From Cytidiella melzeri (lineage: Eukaryota > Basidiomycota > Agaricomycetes > Polyporales > Irpicaceae): DNA of 64,000 nt. Below the pieces are notes generated by a model that saw only the letters and a list, made by a program, of their open reading frames with translations, was not told the origin of the DNA and made no database searches. Within the stretch, counting starts at the first letter, position 1, and the number at the start of each line of letters is the position of its first letter. Shown piece by piece: positions 35,928 through 47,276 of the stretch. Where the stretch lies: positions 124,001 to 188,000 of the forward strand of contig JABYQR010000009.1 of the NCBI GenBank assembly GCA_022592445.1, read 5' to 3'. The translations under genes were made by a program, and so were the position numbers.

Positions 35928-36753
35928 TCAGGTCTTCGGCATCGGCTCTGTCGTTCTGCAAGGTCAGCGCTGGCAACAACAAAGTGGGAAGGAGACGACT
36001 TACCGCGAGGGAATTCCGTACTGGGTGTGACTGGGGAGGTATTCCGTAACCCCCTCGAAAGATTTATCTCTCTTTCTCACGGCTGTTATGTTCAAGACGC
36101 CAAGGAGCGCACCAGTGACGCCAGACACGCCCATGGCAAGGAAACCACAAAGCCATGAGATATAGCACTCTGAGTAACATCGAGCAATTTTTTTCCGGGG
36201 GTTCGGGATTGTGGCTGCCTTTTCTGCCAGGGTGTCGATTGTCTTTGCGGGGTCAGTGCCGGTGGCGGGTTTCTTTCTCCAAAAAGCCCATTTGGAAGAG
36301 GCTGTGGTTGCGGGAGAGGCTGCGGGTGCGGGAGAGACTGCGGGTGCGAGAATGGCTGTAGGCTCGGAAGAGGCTCTGGGTGTGGGTTCGGGTTCGGGTT
36401 CGGGTTTGTGGCCGGATTGGGATGTGCTGGGTGTGTTGCCGGGTTCGGATGCGTTGCCGGGTCCGGGTGTGTCGTCGGAGTTGGGGCGGATGGGTACTGC
36501 TACATAGTCACGGATATGGTGATACGTTTCAGTCTTAGTGGTGGAGCTGCGGTAGAGCAAAGAAACTGGGTATGCGTGCCGTAAATCGATGAGCAGAGTT
36601 GACTCACTGAGTAGTGCTTGTGCTGGCAAGCGGGCTGGCCTGTGTGACGTCTGAGATGTCTCTGCCAAACACGGAGAGAGACTCGAGAGGTGCAGACAGA
36701 GTGGTGCCAGCGGTGACAAGAAGGGTGAGAGCGTAGATGGTATAGGAGCGCAT
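35928..36753 (-). CDS. putative secreted or membrane protein, Pro/Glu-rich, unknown
   Basis: Unrecognised protein. Exons (minus): 36753-36608, 36546-36004, 35955-35928, about 238 aa. The N-terminus is a typical signal peptide (MRSYTIYALTLLVTAG, then a likely cleavage after LSA). The centre is low complexity: a Glu-Pro repeat PEPEPEPTP, then Pro/Ala/Ser repeats, encoded by GGTTCG-type repeats near 36384-36407. A basic stretch WAFWRKK follows. The C-terminal part has a hydrophobic segment around LAMGVSGVTGALLGV that could be a membrane helix, preceded by three cysteines. The last exon is only 28 nt but keeps the frame and ends in TGA. A wall- or membrane-anchored surface protein is possible but not shown. 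Confidence 0.6.
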
Positions 36754-37584
36754 GATGAAGACTGAGGAATGGAGAGAGGAAATAGGCGAGATGTTGATTG
36801 AATGCACTATCCAAGATGAGCTAGCATGTCGTCGTTAGAAGAAGCGGCTGGGATTGCAGAGTTGGATGTGAAACTCACCAACCGGTGCTAAACTTGTGTG
36901 AATGGGTGGAACGAAGGGTAACTCTCAGAGCTGCGGGCTCAAGTGTGCACTGAAAGCGGTATTTATGTGAGCCCCTTAGCTGAACGAAATCATGATCAAG
37001 TCTGTGCTGGCTGAAACATGCATCGACAAACCGGTAACCGCTGCACAGGTCGAACGTTGTTTCTCCTGAATGTCGTTCTGCAGGTAGACAGTGTGTTCTT
37101 GGCCCTATCACTCACAATAGCCCTATCCATGCACGCGCAAGGAGAGGCGGGTATAGGTGTTACTTGTGCTGCAACCAGCGAACGACGCTCACTAAGGCTC
37201 ATGTTGTACGAGGCTGAGCTGGGCGCCTGCGAACTGACTGTGTGGCGAGATGGCAGTGCCCCTCAAATCCGGCACAGACTTGCATATGATTGCAGTTGGT
37301 AACACAATTGCAACGTTTGCTTTACGAGTTCAGCTCGGTGCAGTGTTTCGCTCTCCACGACATACACTCCAGTGTGGACGACAGAGCTCGTGAAGGCTCC
37401 GACCTCTGATTCAAGGAAGAACCAAGCCACGATGCTCGCTCGCACAGTTTGTCCCAAACACGTTTTTGAGCTTTGCTCTGTGGGTCGACCGAGGATCTCC
37501 CGAGTGATAAGACAAAAATGCTTATCGACTATGTAACTAGGTTAGTCGTCGCTACGGTGATAATACATGTTTCGCACTGCCTCC
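36754..37584. other. intergenic, no supported gene
   Basis: About 830 bp with only short frames lacking motifs. It contains the promoter of the gene ending at 35928. Confidence 0.4.
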
Positions 37585-38190
37585 TCATCTTGTACCGCGG
37601 CTCAACGACCTCCTCCCATCTTCCATCGACCTAGCACCAGCAGGCTGCGTGTCCACAACGGCAGAGCGATCGTTGCCTTGACCTGCGGCACCCATTACCC
37701 TTCCGTTGAGCGGAAGCGGTCGCCCAGCCAGTGGTTCCTGTGCTGCACCGCTCCCCTGCATCCGCTGCTTCACTGCCTCTCTCGTAACCTGGTCAGCAAA
37801 GTCCTCGTCCTCCTTGTTCGGCCGTTTCCATGGCCAAGCAGACTTCGTTGCCGTCACCCCTGGCTTGAACCCCGGGCTCGTCATGTCCATCTCTCCTAAC
37901 TCTCCGTCGCCATCGTCGCCATCGTCTCCATGGCGCCTCCCTAAAAGTCAAAACAGAGCAGCAATCAGCGTGGAACACAGGTTTTACTGTGGTAGTGAGG
38001 ATCTACTACTTACGCGAGCAACACCCGTGTCTGCTAGTGGGACCACAAGTTCCCGCAAAGCCAAAGCCTAAACACCCAGGGAAACTGTCAGCAATAGAAC
38101 GGAAGCAGCTACTGGGATAGTACAAGGTCACGCACAGCAGAAGAGTATCCCGCAGAGCCCTGCGAGGCAGTCACAGCATGGATCTGACAT
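37585..38190 (-). CDS. small cysteine-rich protein (P4), three-exon family
   Basis: Fourth member of the family seen at 21.7-23.6 kb. Exons (minus): 38190-38136, 38067-38014, 37940-37585, about 154 aa. The start MSDPCCDCLAGLCGILFC is followed across the phase-1 intron by a second short exon with CFGFAGTCGP and HGCCS. The second intron is also phase 1. Exon 3 begins with Gly/Asp repeats (GDDGDDGDGE) and continues into a charged, probably disordered tail. The short N-terminal block with paired cysteines and the identical intron layout support common descent; the tail is unrelated. No signal peptide is evident. Function unknown. Confidence 0.62.
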
Positions 38191-38626
38191 GAGTTTCCTG
38201 GTTGTGGAGTTGGTTCTTGTGAGACAAAGATACTAGAGTCTGGGCTTTCACGTCAAGCGATGAGGCCTAGTATACGCTGGTGGAAGAGGGATGGCGTATT
38301 CGACCCTTGTCCTCCAGATCACTCTACATTTATGTGGCTTCGTTAACAAGAATGCAATGATATGATCAAGGGCGAAAGAAAGATCCACACAGCCTCCTTA
38401 AGCATACCAGCAGCGGATCAGAAGATGATGGAACGCCGTCTGACTCATCGTAACCATCTTGCAGGATGTACTGTAAAGTCATGGCACAAGTTGCTGCTTT
38501 CGAGACAAGCCTGTATTAGTAAGTATGTCGCAGTACGGTGGATCACACATACACAGCGTCGGAAAATCCGATCGTAAAATTCAAGAGGTAGAGCAACAGA
38601 TACGTCGTCAACCCAACTGCACAGCC
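38191..38626. other. intergenic, no supported gene
   Basis: Region between the small cysteine-rich gene and the 3' end of the TBCC gene; no motif or reliable frame seen. Confidence 0.4.
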
Positions 38627-39894
38627 TCAAGTCTCATGTTCTTTCGACAATGGCAGTACATGCCACAACGTAGCAACCACCTCCTCGTCTGATCGCACTT
38701 TTGCAAGACTCTCCCATTCTTCGTCCAGCATATTCTTCTCGTCCGGCAGCGCAGACCAGTTCGGCGAGGGTGTCGCACGGATATGTGAGAAATCTTGCAC
38801 GGATAGATGTTTGCTCTGTAAAGCCGGCATGCACGTCAGATCAAAGTCATAGGAGATTGACACGATCAGTTGTGGAACGTACATCAGGCGTAATGTGGCC
38901 CCCCTGCAGAGATGATGGGTAGCCTGCAAAGGAGATGGAAGAGCAATGTTCGATGATCGGGTTTGATTGTATGGCCAGGTGGATGCGGACGTTTGACGAC
39001 GTATGCATCCGGAACTGTAGAACGAAATCGCTCAGCTAAAGGTCGACGCATCAATGTCGTGAGGCATTCGTTGCATACCTGGTGACAGCCCAGGACGATC
39101 ACGCAGTTTGCTAAATCATGTAAAAGCGCGCTGCCCGCGATGCGAGGTAAAAGTAGCACTGTGTCCACGAGGTTTCGCGCATGCAGCGCAGATACAACTC
39201 TTGTAGGGACATCGGGTCCTTCAGAAAGGAAATTGACCACGCAGCGGGTGAGGTCGGATACAGCAACGTCTGTAGCCGCAGACGTCGGTGACGGCAGAGA
39301 GGACCAGGATAGGTAGCTGTTAAAATAACCGTTGAGCGCGACGTGAGTGGAGGTTGACTCTTCCTTGGTCAACGTCGCAGGCGAGTCTAGGTCGGTGGTC
39401 TGACTGGCTTGCGCGTCCATTTTCACGGAGGAAGTCAACGCGATGGCCTCCTTTCCTTTGTTCGTCTTCCGTTGGAAAACGAATTTAGGTTTGCTGGCCG
39501 AAGTCGCGCGCAGCTCCTCTACAGACTGTTCCATCAATTTCAGAAACTGTCTCACGCAACTGTGGTCAGGAAATCTCAAAATAAGGAAGATACAAAAGAT
39601 GTCGCATACGTTCTCGTACTGCCTCTGATCATACGTAGGCAGATATTCCCGAGCATCGATAAAGACCTTGCGCAACTTTGCGACGTCTAGTGCCAGATCG
39701 TTCACACCATCCGTGGCCGGAGTGACCCTCTCCTTCAAGTCGTCTAAACGTTTCGTGAGGTCTGTCGGGGGCCGTTCGAACCGCAGTTCAGGTTACAGGA
39801 GAGAGAGGGATGCGAATGAACTGGGCGGACCAGTGCGGGAAGCCTGAAAATCGGTGTAGAAGGTTTGTGCCAGGTCCTTGTCTGCGCCCGACAT
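38627..39894 (-). CDS. TBCC: tubulin-binding cofactor C
   Basis: Tubulin folding cofactor C, a GTPase-activating chaperone acting in the cytoplasm on the cofactor D/E-tubulin complex. Exons (minus): 39894-39831, 39761-39610, 39546-39079, 39014-38883, 38815-38627, about 334 aa. The N-terminal helical part includes FYTDFQASR and a charged helix, then KPKFVFQRK. The C-terminal beta-helix has GSALLHDLANCVIVLGCHQ, spliced to FRMHTSSNVRIHL and SNPIIEHCSSISF. This matches the TBCC signature, including the Arg of the QFR motif thought to act as arginine finger. The 63-nt intron 39547-39609 is in frame without stops; removal restores the family spacing. Divergent from RBX1. Confidence 0.87.
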
Positions 39895-40122
39895 TTTATG
39901 TGTCAATGCGTGCTGTTGCGAACCTCTCCAATTGCGAGGACGACACTGTGGAGGTGCCGCCGAGGACGAGCGAGTAGTGTGAAGACAAAGAGGGGAGTTA
40001 CAAGATGTCACACTCGGTCACACCCAATTATAAGCCACTGGACGCACTGTTCCCACTCGGCAGACGACCACGACGACGACCGCGTCCTTCTCGACCCCTG
40101 AACGTTTACAGTAGAATCCACT
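39895..40122. promoter_or_regulatory. short divergent promoter, TBCC / RBX1
   Basis: 228 bp separate the two start codons, so both genes must be transcribed from this one block. It holds a GA/CT-rich stretch and a (CGA)n run near 40070; no TATA box stands out. Confidence 0.55.
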
Positions 40123-40870
<748 letters not shown>

Positions 40871-41113
40871 TGACAAGCGTGGCAAGAATTATTATGATTT
40901 CTTGCGGCATCTACCACAAATGACAACGAAAATTTGATACATCGACAAAGCCCACAGTGATGGCTCTCCTGGCCACACAATCTCGTACAGCTACAGCGAA
41001 TGACATGTTATATGTTACGAACCCTGCTTGCAGAACAGAGAGAGAGAGAGAAAAGAAAGACGTCTCGCGCCCGTTCTTGTGTGTTACAACAATCTAAGAT
41101 CAAAAAGCGACTT

Positions 41114-43796
41114 TTACTCGCTCTCTTCCGGATGCGCAAACTTCGGGCTCTCGAAATCGCTGACGCTCGTGTCGCTGGAGGGTAAACGGCCAGAAGAAGC
41201 TGTAAGGGTGCTCATCGCCGCCACCTGCGCAAACGACAGCGTCAGTTTCATTCTCCCAGACTTGGCCTCCGGTTTATCGACCTCGGGCCGGTTAGAGCCT
41301 GTCCGTTCGAGCGCAGGGGCTACGACGGATGCGGTCTTGGGACGAGATCGTGGCTTACTCACGTCTGAGCTCCACGGATAGGCCGACTGTGGGGATTGCG
41401 TGGAAGGGGACTGTACGGTGGATGAGCGTTTCCGCGTTGTCTGGCGCGGCGCATGCACAGGACTGGCAGAGGGCTTCTTGTCTTTCTGGTGCATTTTGCC
41501 TTTGCCTTTTCTGTCCTCGACAACGCCGCGGCGCTCGTGAGACGCCATGCTTGTCATCGTCATGGACATCGGAACACGAGCTGCAGGCTGAGCACCACTG
41601 GTGCGGCTGATGTGTGAAGAGTTAGACTCAAATGATGACTGGCGGGAGGGATGTGATGTGGTGTTTGCAGGAGGTGATTCTGTGAGCATAGATTGCCATG
41701 CGACCTGATCGTCCTCGTCAAAGTCTGAGTGCTCCGCCAAAGGGGATCGAGGACGCGCGCGATGTATTTGAGAAGGTGAACCTGACCGGCCGGGAGTAGA
41801 AGCTTGCTGTTTTGGACTCGCGCGTTTGATAGTGCGTTTGTAAAGTGATTCGGCAGAAGCGTAGCTGGACAGTGTCTGCCGAGGGGTGCCTGTGCTCGTG
41901 CCCGAGTCGTTGTCTGTCCCTGGGCGGGAGGCAGGGACAGGGAAGGTATAGTCCATGCTTGGCGACACAGAGAAACCACCCGATCGTTGTCCCCAGCTTG
42001 ATCCCCATATCGCAGACTCTGTCGAGATCTTGCGGCGAGCTCTACGACTGAGCAAGTCAGCTTCCCACCCCTCCCATTCTTTCTCACTCGCGCTTTCGTC
42101 TTCACTATCATCAGAGCCGTTGGGCACCCCTCGCCTGCCTCTCGCGCCGGTTGATCTGGCGCGTTCGGAAGATTGCTCCAGGTCCGACTCCTCTTCGTTG
42201 TCTTCTAGCGTTTGGCCGAACATGATGATTTCCATGGCTTTACCAACATCGCCCAAACCCGCCCGTCTGGCCTTACGAACGAGTTCTTGGCGCCATTCCG
42301 GATACCTTACCGATCGTTGCGGTGGATCGCGGTCTGGTGTTGACGAGCGAAGATCCCGCTCTGGAGAAGTGCTCGGAGTGCCACCTGGAGAACCAGAAGC
42401 GAAGGATATGGGTGAAAATGAGCGCCGACGGGGTGAACGCGTGCGACCAGAAACCGGAAGGAATGTAGAAGTGATAGGTTCATGTCGATGCAAGATCCTA
42501 AGCATGTTGTTGTATGCTAGGACTGATCAGAGTTATGAGCATACAATGAGCATATGGAAACACCTACCGCCGTCATCTAGCATCTTCATGACGATCACGA
42601 CACTGTCGTCATTTCTGTCCTCAATGTCAATTTCACAGTCCTCGTCGGCACTCGTAGGTTCAGGTCCAGATCCGCTGGTTTTTCGCGGCTCTTCGCTAAA
42701 GCCTGCATCTCGAGAGCCGCGTCTCCACCACGGTGCAGAACTTTCAGCAGGACGTTGAGTCTTTCGAAACTTGGCGCATATAATGCGCTTTTCGTTGCTG
42801 CCAGGGCTATGTTCCAGGTGTGGAGATGCGCTATACGAAGATGGAGGCGAAACAAGAGACAGAGACGATGTGACTGCAGCTCCCGCCTGCAAGTACTGGA
42901 GGTGCTCTGCACCGCGCAAAGACACGAGTGAAGAAAGCTGTGAAATGTGGGTGGGTGCACGATCCTACGTAACAAGATGTTTTCAGTGAGAGAGGTCGAG
43001 GCCAGGAGGTGTACCATATTACATTCCGATCTTTGCACAACTGGAACACACCTCGATGAATGATAACCCATCGCTCTTGCCATTGGTATTTTGTCCTCCG
43101 CTTCCTCAATAACTTCTCTTTGTCGTAATCAGCAGGGTCCACTCCCCATCCCAACTTGTCCACCGACCGGGGGACACCGAGACCACCGTCGTCTTCCTTT
43201 GTGACAACCTTCAGCGCCCAAACGCGGGCTTCGAAGTAAGGCTTAGCGTAGTCGACGACGTTACCTCTTGGGAGGTTGATGATCGAGGTGGGCAAATGAA
43301 GCTCGAACAGCTCATGGGGATATACTGAATACCACGAGAGCTCGTAATGATCTTCGAGAACCTGACCGCTAGAAAAAGAGAGCAAGGTGTACTGCGGTAG
43401 CGTCGCAAATGGTGTTGTTTTCGGAATCTGATCTGATATGCCCGTAGAGGCGGGCGGACGAGTAGGAACATACTTGAACTTGTCACTGAGATCCAGCAAC
43501 GCGTCGTCTTCGTCGTCATCGGCTCCGGTGTACACATCGGTGCGCCGGGCCTCGTCTGGCTCTGCCTCGCCGCGACGCGCAAACATGATTGGGGACACAG
43601 GCCGCCTTCTCTGACTGGAACGAGTGGCGTCGGATGTTGGCGTGAACAGCGCAGGAAAGTACTTTGCGAGCAACCATTGCTTGACCTGCGATATCTTCCA
43701 AGAAGGGTTGAGATGGGTGACCAGCCATTGATCGTATGGAACTACAGGGGCCAACGTGAAGATAGAGGTGAACTTTTGTCTGTGAAGACGTACCAA
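41114..43796 (-). CDS. PH-like domain protein with long disordered C-terminus, unknown role
   Basis: Unrecognised fungal protein. Exons (minus): 43796-43023, 42964-42568, 42516-41114, about 857 aa. The N-terminus has WKISQVKQWLLAKYF, suggesting a small helical domain, then an acidic patch. A block with WQERWVIIHRGVFQLCKDR resembles strands 1-3 of a pleckstrin-homology domain, continued after the splice by a probable terminal helix region. From residue about 390 the protein is Ser/Pro/Arg-rich and disordered, with many SP and RSxS sites. The last 60 residues regain a conserved look (MKLTLSFAQVAAMS). A membrane-adaptor role is only inference. The ATG at 43796 is uncertain; an upstream exon is possible. 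Confidence 0.7.
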
Positions 43797-43899
43797 ATCT
43801 ACATGCTACGGGCAAGTAGCACCCGCCAGCAGAGAGTTCCATGTCAAGGGCCGCCGCTGGCTCAAACTGGCAAGTGGCGGGACGATCATGCATGCCTCT

Positions 43900-45000
43900 C
43901 GGTCTCGGAGATCTCCAGATCTACTCAACGCACTCCTACCTATTTCAGGTCGTTTGCTAGTACATCCTCCTGCCCACGACGCAGTCGCTGGTAAGTTTCA
44001 GGCAAATTCACCCCTCGCCGTCACGGAAGAGAGAGTCATGCATCCAACAGTCGAATGTGTCACTCCTTATCACGGTACGGCATCTCTGACATCTACGCGG
44101 TCGCCGCTTATTAATGCAGAACTTTGGATGCCAGCGAATCAACTCATGCCCTCTGTTGGGTCAAAGATTCGGAACATCGCAAGTTACTTGCTTGGACTGA
44201 TGCTCGCACAGCTTGTCAGATTGCTGCAGCCGTTCACAGGTATTTCACCGACCAGGCGACTTGATTTTCGCCAAGTCTTGCACTTTCCCTAAAAGTATTC
44301 GTCCTGCATCCAGGCCCTGCTGAAGCACATACGCGAAATGTCAAGTGTTCGCATCAACATATCGAAGGGCTCGATCTATCTCTTACGCTGCAGCGTCGGT
44401 CTCAGGCTGTCTCTGCCTTCATCATCAAAGCACCAGTCCGCATCTGAGATTGTCAACGTCACCAAGCTCGGTAACACAGCGCGCAATTCTCCTGTCGTTC
44501 TTGATGACCGCGTGTATACTCCGACCGCATGGATCGAACTCAGAGCGGACTTGTCGACTGCAATTACCTGCATCTACTTGGTGGAAACCATAGAGAATTG
44601 CGGGTCAGTACTTGCCTAGCTAGGGCCTCGTCGTTACTCTTACCAAGGAGAAGCCAAGCGTTATCCTGCTGCACCGACCTGAGATGGCCACATTAGTTGC
44701 AACATGTTTAGTATGCAACGAAACCGGTCTGTCACTAATTCACCTCCCGCAGCCTACCCCATTACTCGCCGGAAATGTCAGCACAACCAGCGTCCTGGAG
44801 ACTCTGTCCGGGGCCTCTGCCACAAAAAAAAATAAACCGTCGAGGCCGAAGAGCGCTGCGAGACTGTCTTCAATGGGCTGGCAAGACGAAGAAGGGCCGT
44901 GGGCTGATAGTGGTGACGATTTCAGCAGTCTTACTTTTATCGTGGTAACGGCATGGAACCGAAGGGGTCGCGGACGTCCTTTCAGTTAAGCAGTACATAC
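43900..45000 (+). pseudogene. degenerate coding-like frames, unidentified
   Basis: Several stretches read like protein but sit in different frames and cannot be joined by sound introns. They are 44121-44264 (LCWVKDSEHRKLLAWTDART), a frame before 44338 with EGLDLSLTLQRRSQAVSAFI, 44338-44619 (VYTPTAWIELRADLS), and 44640-44989 (TLTKEKPSVILLHRPEM, then GWQDEEGPWADSG). This suggests a plus-strand gene damaged by several small indels, or one whose exons I failed to resolve. No family is recognised. Confidence 0.35.
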
Positions 45001-45423
45001 TGGTAGAAATGGCGACCGTACCCTTTCAACAGGATCCCTGCGACCTTCCTCTCCACGCTGCTCAAATTTAATCAATTTCTTCATTAGTTGTACGTCTTTG
45101 GATCAGTATTGTCTGGACTATCATGTACTTCTGTATGCTTATCACAAGCTATTCTGTACACCGGAGTCAATCTCAATGAGAAGGAGTTGACCCTGGTTCT
45201 CGTCCAACTGAGTCAAGTGATCAATACCAGTAGTACACCTCATGCATACCAAACAACAACCACGACAGATGTCGCACATCCCCTGTGTGGGCCCTTTTAG
45301 GAGCCACGAACACTTCACAGACTGAGCCAAGCCAGAGGACTCGAGCTTCATCAAGTCTGCGTTTTGCTTACAGAACGGGACGCTAATCGGCAGTTCTTGC
45401 AGCGCACGCCGATTTCTGAATGT
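45001..45423. other. intergenic, no supported gene
   Basis: No motif or reliable coding frame was seen between the degenerate plus-strand frames and the F-box pseudogene. Confidence 0.35.
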
Positions 45424-46640
45424 CTATATCAGCAGGTCGGCAAACTCCAAGGCTGAAACTGTGCAGAGTGCGCGTACAAAGCTCCGAGCATGCGGACCGA
45501 CCGTGACCTGTTTCAAGTTGTGAACAGCGGAGAAAACCGTGGGCCAGTAATCTCCAGCTAAGTTGTCTGGTAGGCTATGCCGATCGATTGTTGTGATGGT
45601 GGACAATGGGAAGCCAGAGGCGCATGAACAACACAAGTTTTGAGATTATCTGGTCGTCACTGCCCGTCCAGTGATCATGATATGATGCAAGCTCTAACTT
45701 GCCCTTGAATGCATTGTGCAGCTGGACGTACCAAAATAGCCCTCGCATTTGGATAGCGAGAAGGTGACTTTACAGCTCACGAAAGGAAACAGCCTAGCGG
45801 GTCCAATCATATCTCCATGGTCAGCAGTGACTTTGTGGCGCAGCGCCGAGAAAATGGAGTTCAGCTCTTCTATGGAGAGGGCTTGATGTCCGCCTACTAA
45901 GAACAAGCTCGTGAACGCGGGCACAGTGAGGTTGCGTAGCAGGCCTGCAGCTCCTAATCCCGAGACAGGTCTCTAACAAGCCGGGGATACCATAGAGACC
46001 GCACTTGGAGAGAGCTTCGATGGAGGCGGGAAAGGCTGACAATGCAATTGGGTATAGGTAGCCGCGTGTCGATGCTCGGGAAAATCAGTGGCTTGAAAGT
46101 ACGTACGTCCTGAAAATTGAGAATCTCAAGCATCAGCAGAGCGGCCAGTATGTCAAGGCACGTATCGACAGATATTGGAGGTCGCACGCTGTCAATGTTG
46201 AGTCGCACAATGGTCGGTCGGAGAAACGGTCGAATGAGTGTAAGCTTTGGGATATTATCTGTTGTACGTCTATTGTTGGATTTGTGGAATGTGAGATTAG
46301 CTAACGAAGGTAACGGCCCACCTGAAGACGTCTTCGAAACTCGTCAGAGGCACTTGTCCGGAGCGCTTGAGCATGGCAGAGACGCAGTCGGTGTTCGAGA
46401 TGAGCTGAATGGTGGCCCACATACGCGGATTAGCCATCGCGGCGTGTCTCCAGCGACGATAGATGTGCGACACTATGAGCCACTGGTAGAGCTGGGGACA
46501 GGAAGTTGGGCCTTGAAGCGCCCCAAAGGAGCTTCGTCTTGAGTAATGTGTGTTCGTAGCGAATCTTCGCATAGGATCTCATCAGGTAGACGAAAAATGC
46601 CTTGGGTATGAGCGTTCACTGGGGGCAAGTCTCCGTAGCC
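45424..46640 (-). pseudogene. F-box protein, frame-disrupted
   Basis: The minus strand shows the F-box start FRLPDEILCE (near 46590-46560), then in another frame IVSHIYRRWRHAAMANPRMW, the typical second half of a basidiomycete F-box. The change of frame near 46495 has no intron signal. After a credible 52-nt intron (donor gtgggc, acceptor aatag) come leucine-rich segments LTLIRPFLRPTIVRLNID and LEILNFQD. Downstream parts (VPAFTSLFLVGGHQALS, and a final block ending at 45424) again need a frame shift near 45970. Such proteins normally bring substrates to SCF ligases. At least two breaks suggest a pseudogene, though missed introns could explain one. Confidence 0.55.
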
Positions 46641-47276
46641 AACCACGAGGGAGAAGAGAGTCGTTCTCCCTTAGTGACTGTGGACTGCTTGCCGCATGCT
46701 GTGGTTGTCTTGCTAAACGGTCGGTGCAGTCGGTATTAATGACAACGGGCCAGTGAGTGACGAGGTCCAATATCGCGTCTCGGGGGGTTGTTGGGATGAG
46801 TTTGGGCTTGTGCCATCGACGGCGGACGGATTGCAAGTTGTTCGCGGTTAAAAAACAGCTTTGTTCGCTCAAAGGATCACGCAAGATCTGGAGATCCCCG
46901 ACATAGCAGGTGACATCATTGAAGTAGTGCAAGTCCTCAGCGTTGGACACAGTGTACACGATATGTTACTATGTACATACCGTACTCAGGCTGCAGTCCT
47001 TGAGTTTGCCAGTGCTATATGCACAGTCAACATGCTCAAGTGGGCCCAATTATCAGGCGCAGTTAGTACATTACACTTATTTATACACACAGTATCCACC
47101 GATGACGCGACACAACCACGACTTCGAATTTGGCGAGTATATAGCATCCGCCCCAACCCTCTTCATGCTCAAAACATATCATGAGGAACCCCCGTCGCAG
47201 GGCGGATGGTGAGTAGTCTCCCTCACAGCAGCGCAATGACTGACTACTAGCAGGCGAGCTCACAACACAGTCTGTC
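46641..47276. other. region upstream of Mug190-like gene, no supported gene
   Basis: One minus-strand open frame (46959-46582) begins MYTVSNAEDLHYF and may belong to the damaged F-box locus. Otherwise no motif. The promoter of the plus-strand gene at 47277 lies here. Confidence 0.35.
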
